Assembly: GCA_946482635.1 (NCBI GenBank)
Contig: CAMLSG010000268.1
Location: 1 to 6,191, forward strand
Length of the DNA stretch: 6,191 nt
Source: an uncultured Duganella sp.
Lineage (GTDB): Bacteria > Pseudomonadota > Gammaproteobacteria > Burkholderiales > Burkholderiaceae
Direction: 5' to 3'
The position numbers were made by a program, and so were the translations under genes. The notes under the pieces are model-generated. The model saw only the letters and a program-made list of their open reading frames with translations, was not told where the DNA came from and did not search any database. Below, one piece after another: positions 1 to 6,168 of the stretch. Position 1 is the first letter of the stretch; each line of letters opens with the position of its first letter.

Positions 1-162
1 CCAGCCGTCGGCGCCTTGGGCGAATTTGGTCGCACCAGCCGGTGCACCATCGAGCTCGGTCCACGCTGTATGCGTGTAATCAGTGAGGAGCGGCCTTGCG
101 CCTGCAGCCATCGCTGGCAGCAGGCAAAGCAAAAGCAGGAATTGGAGCGCACGCAGGATCAT
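1..162 (-). CDS. Partial exported protein, probable two-component-type propeller sensor (N-terminus only)
   Basis: The minus strand opens with ATG at 162 and stays open for 54 codons to the window edge, so only the N-terminus is visible. Residues 1-20 are a clear signal peptide: MILR, then a hydrophobic core rich in Leu (FLLLLCLLP), then small residues (AMAAGA) suited to signal peptidase I cleavage. The mature start reads RPLLTDYTHTAWTELDGAP and then KFAQGADGW. This 'Y-HTAW...-DGAP...-A-...-DGW' pattern is typical, from family knowledge, of periplasmic propeller sensors (two-component regulator propeller repeats), which often continue into a histidine kinase or GGDEF output domain. The output domain is off the window, so the final class is unknown. 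The start lies 12 bp after the stop of the upstream permease gene on the same strand, suggesting cotranscription. No strong Shine-Dalgarno precedes it; an AGGATC sits about 18 bases upstream, too far to be convincing, so expression may rely on translational coupling. Confidence 0.7.
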   Translation of the reverse strand, partial: MILRALQFLLLLCLLPAMAAGARPLLTDYTHTAWTELDGAPAGATKFAQGADGW

Positions 163-174
163 TTCGCGCGCATT

Positions 175-1947
175 CTAGCCGATCCTGCTGGGCGTGACGA
201 ACGCAAGAGCCTCCTCAAACGATTGCAGTACCAGGTCGACGTGCGAAGCCACCGTAGCGTGTTCGTTGCCCACGTCGTCGCGCGGGCGGATGGTAACCAG
301 TTGGACGTCGGGTAACGCTGCGCGCAGCTCGGTGACAGCCGCAATCCAGGCCGCAGGTGCGCTTTCTATCGGATACGCCACGAAGACGGCGGAAATCAGG
401 TTGTCGGCGCCCGGGTCGTCCTCGGGTTCGCCCTGGTTAAGGACGAAACTGCGCGCATCCAGTTTCGCATCGCGGAACACCAAAACCAGCAACTCGCTGA
501 GGAACTCTTCCCGCACGCAGGGCATGGAAGTACACACGATGACCGAGCGCGCAGGAACATCGAGGGAACCCTGCCAGCGTCCCAGGCGTTCTTCCCGCTG
601 GTGGCGCAGGTGGGCACCGATGTTCTCGTCGAGCATCGAGATATTGCGCCTGCGGGCACGGCTTGGCGCGTGGCCGGCATCCAGAGTGTCGGCCACCATC
701 GCCACGGTAGCGCGCAGCCGGCTTTCCTGGCCGCTTTGAAGTCCTGCCCCGGCCATCGCGAGTCCCGGCAGCAGCACCTTGTCGCAATAACGCGCGAGGG
801 TGGACTTGCGCAGGAAGGTACGCGCGTCTTCGATAATGGCATTGGCGTCGCCGCTCAGCACCCGGTGATAAAAGCGCTGCGCCTCGTTGGTGTTCGGCGA
901 CTCGGCGAACATGATGCTGATCGGCTCCAGGCTCTTGATATAGCGGCCGCCAACCACGATGCATAGCGTCAGTGGGGTCGAGAGCAGCAAGCCCAATGGC
1001 CCCCATATGGCGCCCCAGAACAGTGCAGAAACAATCACCGCAAGCGGAGACATGCCAACGCTATGGCCATAGACGCGCGGCTCAATCACGTTCGCAACAA
1101 ACACTTCCAGCACCACGAACAAAACGATGGCATAAACGGCGAGCGACCAGCCCGGCTCCACCGCTGCGGCGAACAGTGCAATCGCGGCCCCGGCGATCAG
1201 GGCGCCAATGTAGGGCACAAAACGAAGCGCGGCGCACAGCGCGCCCCACAGCGCCGCATGAGGAATGTTGATCACCCAAAGCGCGATCGAGATCACCACG
1301 CCAAACGTCAGGTTCAGGAGCAACTGTGTAAAGAAGAACCTCGACACGCCTTCCGCTGCGTCCTCCAGGCCTTTGATGGTACGGCTGACCTCACGCTGGC
1401 CTACCAGCCGCAACACGCGGTCACGCAGGTTTTCGCGATCCAGCAGGATAAAAATCATCAGTACCAGCACCAGGAACGCTTCACCCAGCGGGCCCGAGAC
1501 CACGCCAATCGCCTTCGCAATGGAGTCGCTGGTGCTGGCGTGTTCGCGGATTTCCACCGGCACCGGGCGCGGACCCGTTTCCAGTGCCGACGCCGAGGGC
1601 GATTCTTCCAATAGCTGCGGCGCCAGACGTGCTAACGGATGCTGGGCCAGTTCTTCCAGCGATTTTGATTTCGAACGGATTTCGGCGGTGTATTGCGGTA
1701 GGTCGGACGTCAGTGCCATGACATTCGCGCCCAGCATGGCAAACGTGCCGGCAAAGACCACAATCACCAACGCCAGCGCGCTGAACGTCGCATTGACGCG
1801 GGACAGTCCCAGGCTGCCCATGGTGCGGATCAATGGCGCCAGGGCCAGGCTGAGCACCAGCGCCGTTACGACAGGTTGCAACACCTCTCGGCCAAAATAA
1901 AGGAGGCCAAGGACACAAGCCGCCGTGACGGCGAAATTCACTTTCAT
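175..1947 (-). CDS. AI-2E family (PerM-like) transporter with long C-terminal soluble extension
   Basis: This is a polytopic inner-membrane protein of the AI-2E/PerM permease family. Numbering from the GTG at 1956 (593 aa), hydrophobic segments fall near residues 6-22, 27-44, 57-80, 157-173, 211-230, 235-264, 270-290 and 302-337. The loop at about 85-155 is hydrophilic, as in the family. Family hallmarks are FVPYIGALIAG at 246-256, NVIEPRVYGHSVGMSPL at 289-305 and WGPLGLLLSTPLT at 318-330. Members are linked to export of small molecules or ions (AI-2, Na+/H+), but the substrate here cannot be read from sequence. Typical members are about 350 aa. This one continues for about 240 residues with a helical part (358-425) and an alpha/beta-looking part (470-558), resembling the extension of other long proteobacterial members. 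I chose ATG at 1947 (590 aa); GTG at 1956 is an in-frame alternative and neither has a good ribosome site. It probably heads an operon with the sensor gene at 1-162. Confidence 0.88.
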   Translation of the reverse strand: MKVNFAVTAACVLGLLYFGREVLQPVVTALVLSLALAPLIRTMGSLGLSRVNATFSALALVIVVFAGTFAMLGANVMALTSDLPQYTAEIRSKSKSLEELAQHPLARLAPQLLEESPSASALETGPRPVPVEIREHASTSDSIAKAIGVVSGPLGEAFLVLVLMIFILLDRENLRDRVLRLVGQREVSRTIKGLEDAAEGVSRFFFTQLLLNLTFGVVISIALWVINIPHAALWGALCAALRFVPYIGALIAGAAIALFAAAVEPGWSLAVYAIVLFVVLEVFVANVIEPRVYGHSVGMSPLAVIVSALFWGAIWGPLGLLLSTPLTLCIVVGGRYIKSLEPISIMFAESPNTNEAQRFYHRVLSGDANAIIEDARTFLRKSTLARYCDKVLLPGLAMAGAGLQSGQESRLRATVAMVADTLDAGHAPSRARRRNISMLDENIGAHLRHQREERLGRWQGSLDVPARSVIVCTSMPCVREEFLSELLVLVFRDAKLDARSFVLNQGEPEDDPGADNLISAVFVAYPIESAPAAWIAAVTELRAALPDVQLVTIRPRDDVGNEHATVASHVDLVLQSFEEALAFVTPSRIG

Positions 1948-1990
1948 AGGTTTCACGTTTGCAGAGACAGCAGCAATATTACTTGATCTT

Positions 1991-2011
1991 CACTTTTTCT
2001 TAGGAGAAGTG
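1991..2011. promoter_or_regulatory. Imperfect dyad upstream of the -35 box, candidate operator
   Basis: The left arm CACTTTTTC (1991-1999) and right arm GGAGAAGTG (2003-2011) are inverted copies with 7 of 9 positions matching around a TTA centre. The dyad ends ten bases before the -35 hexamer of the rightward promoter and lies between the two divergent genes. It could bind an activator or a shared regulator. No regulator is identified and the match may be chance. Confidence 0.3.
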
Positions 2012-2021
2012 TAATGCACCC

Positions 2022-2050
2022 TTGACTTCCGTGTTTATTTGGACAATATT
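2022..2050 (+). promoter_or_regulatory. Sigma70-type promoter for the di-haem oxidoreductase gene
   Basis: A TTGACT hexamer (2022-2027, 5 of 6 to consensus) is followed after exactly 17 bases by AATATT (2045-2050, 4 of 6). Transcription would start near 2057, giving a leader of about 35 bases before the ATG at 2092. The position, spacing and AT-rich composition in an otherwise GC-rich window make it a good candidate. It has not been tested against other boxes experimentally. Confidence 0.6.
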
Positions 2051-2082
2051 GCCCATCAGCAATTGGAAAGGATTCCACTTAC

Positions 2083-2087
2083 GGAGG
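2083..2087 (+). promoter_or_regulatory. Shine-Dalgarno site for the di-haem oxidoreductase gene
   Basis: GGAGG lies four bases before the ATG at 2092, a strong core with slightly short spacing. It fixes the start of the long lipoprotein gene, and that start also places the signal peptide and lipobox correctly. Confidence 0.75.
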
Positions 2088-2091
2088 CTAC

Positions 2092-5000
2092 ATGTTCAAA
2101 AAACACAGGATTTCCCAAGGGTTGCCGCTCGCCCTGGCGGCCTTGCTGGCCGCTTGCGGAGGCGGTAATGAAAGCGGAAGCACCACGCCAGGAACAATAC
2201 TCAAGGCGGACAGCACCGTCCAAACGACCGAAACCGCTTTGACGCCGGTGGCCGCCATCGCTTCGGCGATCGAGCGCGGCGACCTGTCGGCGGCCGCGGC
2301 CATCGATCACAACGACGGCACCCGCTGGAGCAGCGGCTTTACCGACGACCAGTACCTTACTCTTGATTTCGGCAAATCGGTCGCGGTCAACCGCGTCAAG
2401 ATCGCGTGGGAGAATGCCCACGCAAACGAATACCTTCTGCAGGTGTCGGACGACAACGCAACGTGGACCACCATCAAGTCCGTGTCAAACAGCCAGGGCG
2501 GCACCGAGGACTGGCCGGGACTTTCCGGCCAGGGCCGTTACCTGCGCATGAAAGGTGTCAAGCGTTCATCTCAATATGGCTACTCGATCTTCGAGATCCA
2601 GGCATTTTCCGGGAACCCGGCCTCCCCCACCCCAACGCCCCAGCCGGATCCGCAGCCAGGCGACCCTGCAGCGCCAGGTGTGGTGCTCAAGCCGGTAGCG
2701 GCAACGTCTTCGGCGGTGGAGAACGCAGGGCTGTCGGCTGCCGCCGCCATCGACGGCCAGGCCAACACCCGCTGGGCCAGCGCGCGCGAAGATGGCGCAT
2801 GGATCCAGTTCGACTTCGGCGCCCGCACTGCCGTCGGGTACATGAAACTCGCCTGGGAAAACGCCTATGGCAAGCAATACTCCCTGCTTGTCTCCGATGA
2901 CGGCAACAACTGGTCGCAACTACGGCTGGTGACCAACGGCCAGGGCGGCACGGAAGAATTCTTCAACCTCGGCGTCAATGCCCGTTATATCCGCATGCAG
3001 GGCATTGCCCGCGCGACGCAGTATGGCTACTCGCTATTTGAGGTCGAATTCAAGTCGCCGGGCAGCGACAACTCCTTGCAGCCCGCAGCAACGTCCGCCT
3101 TGCGTTTCCCGGCCAGCGGCGATGGCGTCGTCCCGTTGCCGGCAGCCGCGGCCCCACTCGAAACCTTGCAGTTCACGCTCGCCGACGGCACGCTGGTCAC
3201 CCGCTTTGGCGCCCGCGGCTTCGCCCGCCATGGGCGCGAACGTGGCGAGGAATGGAATGAAGTTGGCTACGGGCCGAATGAAACAGTCGATCCTGCGACC
3301 GGGCTGCCGGTGGACAAGGGCCCTGGCAACTACCTCACCTTCGTGCCGCAGTACTTCAAGAACCGGACCTGGGGCGTAGAAATCGTCGACAACAGCCGCG
3401 TGCCCGGCGTCACCAAACCGACCCTGGTGGTGAACCAGTACACCACCGTCGACTTCCTCTCCGGCGGCATCGCCTTCTTCCGCGCTATCGACCGGCCCGG
3501 CGTTACGGGCTACGGCTGGATGGCGCCTGGAGAACTGGTGGATAACAACGTCAAGGTCTGCAAGCCTTCTCCCTATCCTGCTGCTGGCCAGCTCGCCGCG
3601 CCGGGTGGGATCAATGGCGCCTGCACGCTGCTGGTCAAGCAGTATCCGGGCATGAACGGACTGGACGCCAACGGCTTCCCGAACGGTACCAATATTCCGG
3701 CACGGCCGCTGGTTGTGGGCGACGTCATCGAAGTCTCTCCGTCCATGTTCTCGACCACCGAATCCATGCTCGGCAAAGGCGACAGCGGCGGCATCCGCTA
3801 CTATTCCGCCGAATGGACCTACGTCGTCGGCACCGGACTGCGCCCCTGGTATGGCGTGCAGCCGCGCCTGAACTCCGTACCGCTGCCGCCGGAGACCCTG
3901 TCCGGCGGGCTTGGCTCGGTGTCCTATAATTATTCGGACAACGGCCTGTTCATGTTCCAGCAGCCGCAGAACAATGTGGGCATGCAGAATATGCAGCGCT
4001 TCGTCGAAGGCCGCCGGCTGATCCACACCAATTTCACCACTGGTGACCACAATGAAGCCGGTAACGACCGCTATACGCCGGCTATAGGCTTGCAAGGCCA
4101 GCGCTTCAACCAGTCGGCCTGCATTGGCTGCCACGTCAACAACGGCCGCAGCCCTGCGCCAATCGCCGTCAACCAGCGCCTCGATACGATGTCGGTACGC
4201 GTCGCTGTTACCGGCGCCGACGGCCAGCAGATGCCGCACCCGATGTATGGGACAGCAGTGCAGATGAACGCTGTGTCGACCAGTGGCGCTCCACAGAACT
4301 GGGGCACCGGCGTCCGCGTAGCGGGATTCGAAACGAGCACCGCCAAGCTGGCGGATGGAACAGCTGTTGAACTGCGCAAGCCTGTTATCGCTTACGAAGG
4401 CCCGGCTCCGGAAATTGCGTCGCTGCGTGCCGCACAGCCCATGATCGGCACCGGCCTGCTGGAGGCGATTCCGGAAGCGGATATCCTGGCCCGCGCGCGC
4501 AGCGCACCGGATGCGGATGGCGTCAAAGGCGTTGCCAACTTCGTCTACGATCCCGAAACGGGAGCGGTGCGCCTGGGCCGCTTCGGCTGGAAAGCATCCA
4601 AAGCGACGCTTCGCCACCAGGCCGCAGCCGCCCTGTTGCAGGACATGGCCGTCACGTCGCCGGTCTACCCGAACCGCAGCTGCGGCAGCGATCCGGCTGG
4701 CTGTAAGTCAGCAACAGCCCAGCGCGGCGTGACCGAACCGGAACTGCAGCTGATCTCCCAATACCTGGCCCTGATCGCCGTTCCTGCGCAGCGCAGCCTC
4801 TCCAGCGGCTTCCCGAAAGGCGTCGCTCCGCTGGACGAACATCGTGTCGACGCCCAGCAAGTGGGTGCCGGTTCTCGCCTGTTCCAGGCCATGCGCTGTT
4901 CGGCATGCCATACGGTTGAAATGCGGACCGGCCCAGGCCACCTGCTGGCGGAACTGCGCAACCAGGTGATCCGTCCCTACACCGACCTCCTGCTGCACGA

Positions 5001-5265
5001 CATGGGCGCCGGGCTGGCGGACAACTTTGTCGAAGGCCAGGCCAAAGGCGCCATGTGGCGCACCGCGCCGCTGTGGGGCATCGGCTATTCCGACAAGGTG
5101 ATGGGCAGCGGCGGCAAGGCCGGCTATTTGCACGACGGCCGCGCGCGCAACCTGACCGAGGCGATCATGTGGCACGGCGGCGAGGCGGACGTGGCACGCC
5201 AGCGTTTTGCCGCGCTGTCGCAAACCGACCGCGAAGCGCTGCTGGCTTTCCTGAAATCGCTTTAA
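2092..5265 (+). CDS. Discoidin-domain di-haem oxidoreductase (DHOR/DUF1111) lipoprotein
   Basis: This 1057-aa protein starts with a lipoprotein signal: a basic N-terminus, a Leu/Ala core and the lipobox LAAC with Cys22. The residue after Cys is Gly, not Asp, which by the Lol rule favours the outer membrane. Residues about 52-172 and 201-321 are tandem F5/8-type-C (discoidin) modules, a fold that often binds glycans. A Pro-rich linker (177-195) joins them. From about 335 the chain is a DHOR enzyme of the di-haem peroxidase/MauG-like superfamily. Haem c sites are CIGCH (677-681, followed by NNGRSPAP) and CSACH (936-940). Other signatures are TGLLEAIPEADIL (787-799), GRFGWKAS (829-836), RPYTDLLLHDMG (961-972), RTAPLWGIG (990-998), LHDGRARNLTEAI (1013-1025) and WHGGEA (1027-1032). 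Cys490, 511, 864 and 871 could form disulfides. It should be exported, lipidated and haem-loaded by cytochrome c maturation. Its electron partner and substrate are unknown; the old name 'thiol oxidoreductase' is not supported by visible residues. It has its own promoter and appears monocistronic. Confidence 0.92.
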   Translation: MFKKHRISQGLPLALAALLAACGGGNESGSTTPGTILKADSTVQTTETALTPVAAIASAIERGDLSAAAAIDHNDGTRWSSGFTDDQYLTLDFGKSVAVNRVKIAWENAHANEYLLQVSDDNATWTTIKSVSNSQGGTEDWPGLSGQGRYLRMKGVKRSSQYGYSIFEIQAFSGNPASPTPTPQPDPQPGDPAAPGVVLKPVAATSSAVENAGLSAAAAIDGQANTRWASAREDGAWIQFDFGARTAVGYMKLAWENAYGKQYSLLVSDDGNNWSQLRLVTNGQGGTEEFFNLGVNARYIRMQGIARATQYGYSLFEVEFKSPGSDNSLQPAATSALRFPASGDGVVPLPAAAAPLETLQFTLADGTLVTRFGARGFARHGRERGEEWNEVGYGPNETVDPATGLPVDKGPGNYLTFVPQYFKNRTWGVEIVDNSRVPGVTKPTLVVNQYTTVDFLSGGIAFFRAIDRPGVTGYGWMAPGELVDNNVKVCKPSPYPAAGQLAAPGGINGACTLLVKQYPGMNGLDANGFPNGTNIPARPLVVGDVIEVSPSMFSTTESMLGKGDSGGIRYYSAEWTYVVGTGLRPWYGVQPRLNSVPLPPETLSGGLGSVSYNYSDNGLFMFQQPQNNVGMQNMQRFVEGRRLIHTNFTTGDHNEAGNDRYTPAIGLQGQRFNQSACIGCHVNNGRSPAPIAVNQRLDTMSVRVAVTGADGQQMPHPMYGTAVQMNAVSTSGAPQNWGTGVRVAGFETSTAKLADGTAVELRKPVIAYEGPAPEIASLRAAQPMIGTGLLEAIPEADILARARSAPDADGVKGVANFVYDPETGAVRLGRFGWKASKATLRHQAAAALLQDMAVTSPVYPNRSCGSDPAGCKSATAQRGVTEPELQLISQYLALIAVPAQRSLSSGFPKGVAPLDEHRVDAQQVGAGSRLFQAMRCSACHTVEMRTGPGHLLAELRNQVIRPYTDLLLHDMGAGLADNFVEGQAKGAMWRTAPLWGIGYSDKVMGSGGKAGYLHDGRARNLTEAIMWHGGEADVARQRFAALSQTDREALLAFLKSL
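2245..2607 (+). repeat. First copy of the tandem discoidin-module repeat
   Basis: This segment encodes residues 52-172, the first of two similar modules. Shared blocks include LSAAAAID, TRW-S, DFG, AWENA, LLQVSDD against SLLVSDD, QGGTE, RY-RM-G and QYGYS-FE. The parallel order and near-equal length (121 residues) indicate an internal duplication. Third-position differences show it is not a very recent DNA copy. Confidence 0.8.
2692..3054 (+). repeat. Second copy of the tandem discoidin-module repeat
   Basis: This segment encodes residues 201-321, matching the first module block by block with no large gap. Bases 2731-2750 are nearly identical to 2284-2303 (the LSAAAAI stretch), and the NGQGGTEE stretch at 2935 matches NSQGGTED at 2488. 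A Pro-rich linker at about 2620-2676 separates the copies. Confidence 0.8.
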
Positions 5266-5276
5266 CCAGCGCCACC

Positions 5277-5308
5277 GGCGCCGGCCTTAGAGATCCCAGG
5301 CCGGCGCC
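5277..5308. terminator. Perfect GC-rich hairpin at the convergent gene junction, candidate bidirectional terminator
   Basis: GGCGCCGGCC (5277-5286) and GGCCGGCGCC (5299-5308) are perfect 10-bp inverted copies around a 12-base loop. The stop codon of the reductase gene (5287-5289, read on the minus strand) lies in the loop, and the right arm is the last part of that gene's coding sequence. The hairpin begins 11 bases after the stop of the di-haem oxidoreductase gene, so it could halt transcription from both sides. No run of T follows either arm, so it is not a classical intrinsic terminator. It may instead block readthrough or protect 3' ends. Confidence 0.5.
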
Positions 5309-6087
5309 AGTCCTTCGGGATTGACCATGCGCCCGTTGCGTTCCAGAGCTGTGATGTCCGCCATTTCCTGCGAACTCAGTTGCAGGCCGGTGGCAAGCAG
5401 GTTGCTGGCCAGGTTTTCGCGCCGGGTCGACGATGGAATGACGGCATAGCCAAGCTGCATGGCCCAGGCCAGCGTCACTTGCGCCGGCGTCGCCTTGCGG
5501 CGCTCGGCAATGGCGGCAATCACCGGATCGCCCAATACCTTGCCGTACCCCAACGTCATATACGAAGTGACGTGGATGCCCTGCCCTTTAAGGAAGTCCA
5601 CCAGCCTGCGGTTCTGCAGGTAGGGGCTCAGTTCAATTTGGTTGGTCGCAATTTGCGCCGCGCCGACTGCCGCAATGGCGCGCCTGGTGTACTCGATATT
5701 GAAATTCGAGATGCCGATCCGGCGTGCCAGGCCGCGTTCGCGCGCGGAGGCCAGCGCCACCATGTATTCTTCCACCGGCACGCTGCTCAGTGGCCAATGG
5801 ATCAGTGCCAGGTCAACGTAGTCAGTGCGCAGCTTTTCCAGGCTTTCCTCCAGGCTGGCAATCAGCCGGTCAGCGGCGAAATTGTCGTTCCAGACCTTTG
5901 TGGTCAGGAAAACCTCGCCACGGGCCACGCCCGATTCGGCGACAGCACGGCCTACTTCGGCCTCATTCTGGTAAATCTGCGCGGTGTCAACGGCGCGGTA
6001 GCCGGCTTCAAGCGCGTTGCTGACGGAGTCAAAGGCCGCCTGTCCTTGCAGGCGGAAGGTGCCGGCGCCAATCGATGGGATGCTCAT
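5287..6087 (-). CDS. dkgB: Aldo/keto reductase, 2,5-diketo-D-gluconate reductase B type
   Basis: This 266-aa cytoplasmic NADPH-dependent reductase is essentially full length for the DkgB family (about 267 aa in E. coli). It matches that family along its whole length: GTFRLQ at 9-14, [15 protein letters not shown] at 34-48, [14 protein letters not shown] at 86-99, IGISNF at 124-129, [14 protein letters not shown] at 147-160, TSYMTL at 174-179, [13 protein letters not shown] at 217-229 and [10 protein letters not shown] at 256-265. The AKR catalytic tetrad is intact as Asp34, Tyr39, Lys64 and His97. Family members reduce 2,5-diketogluconate, methylglyoxal and other small carbonyls; the true substrate here is not readable from sequence. 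ATG at 6087 is supported by AAGGA eight bases upstream. The gene converges on the di-haem oxidoreductase gene with a 21-bp gap, and nothing suggests a shared function. Confidence 0.95.
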   Translation of the reverse strand: MSIPSIGAGTFRLQGQAAFDSVSNALEAGYRAVDTAQIYQNEAEVGRAVAESGVARGEVFLTTKVWNDNFAADRLIASLEESLEKLRTDYVDLALIHWPLSSVPVEEYMVALASARERGLARRIGISNFNIEYTRRAIAAVGAAQIATNQIELSPYLQNRRLVDFLKGQGIHVTSYMTLGYGKVLGDPVIAAIAERRKATPAQVTLAWAMQLGYAVIPSSTRRENLASNLLATGLQLSSQEMADITALERNGRMVNPEGLAPAWDL

Positions 6088-6095
6088 TCGTGAAT

Positions 6096-6100
6096 TCCTT
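6096..6100 (-). promoter_or_regulatory. Shine-Dalgarno site for dkgB
   Basis: On the minus strand AAGGA is followed by eight bases and then the ATG at 6087, which is near-ideal spacing. It supports that start over any internal one. Confidence 0.65.
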
Positions 6101-6141
6101 TAAGTAAGCAATGTGAGCGCCACTGTACCGTTCCGACTCTT

Positions 6142-6163
6142 GCGGAAAAAGCCTGTTTTCCGC
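6142..6163. promoter_or_regulatory. Perfect 8-bp inverted repeat upstream of dkgB
   Basis: GCGGAAAA (6142-6149) and TTTTCCGC (6156-6163) are perfect inverted copies around the six bases AGCCTG. The repeat lies 55-76 bases upstream of the dkgB ATG, in non-coding DNA. It could be an operator or a leader hairpin. Lack of a T run after either arm argues against an intrinsic terminator. Confidence 0.45.
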
Positions 6164-6168
6164 GAAAG

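Noticed and set aside
16..739. Plus-strand open frames over the sensor and permease genes
   Set aside because: They are antisense to well-supported coding sequence, rich in Arg/Ser/Pro as expected from reversed GC-rich codons, and have no recognisable domain.
3034..4617. A 527-codon open frame on the minus strand inside the di-haem oxidoreductase gene
   Set aside because: It lies wholly antisense to a gene with clear domain signatures throughout, its product shows no recognisable motif or signal, and long antisense frames are common in GC-rich coding DNA.
2092..5265. Possible rubber oxygenase (RoxA-type) or plain cytochrome c peroxidase
   Set aside because: CSACH and the di-haem layout are shared across the superfamily, but the GRFGWKAS, RPYTDLLLHDMG, LHDGRAR and WHGGEA blocks are specific to the DHOR family.
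5380..6093. A 237-codon plus-strand frame antisense to dkgB
   Set aside because: The minus-strand product matches DkgB end to end with all catalytic residues, and the plus-strand product looks like composition-driven noise.
6142..6163. Intrinsic terminator of a gene beyond the right edge
   Set aside because: The stem is only 8 bp with four A:T pairs next to the loop, and no T run follows either arm.
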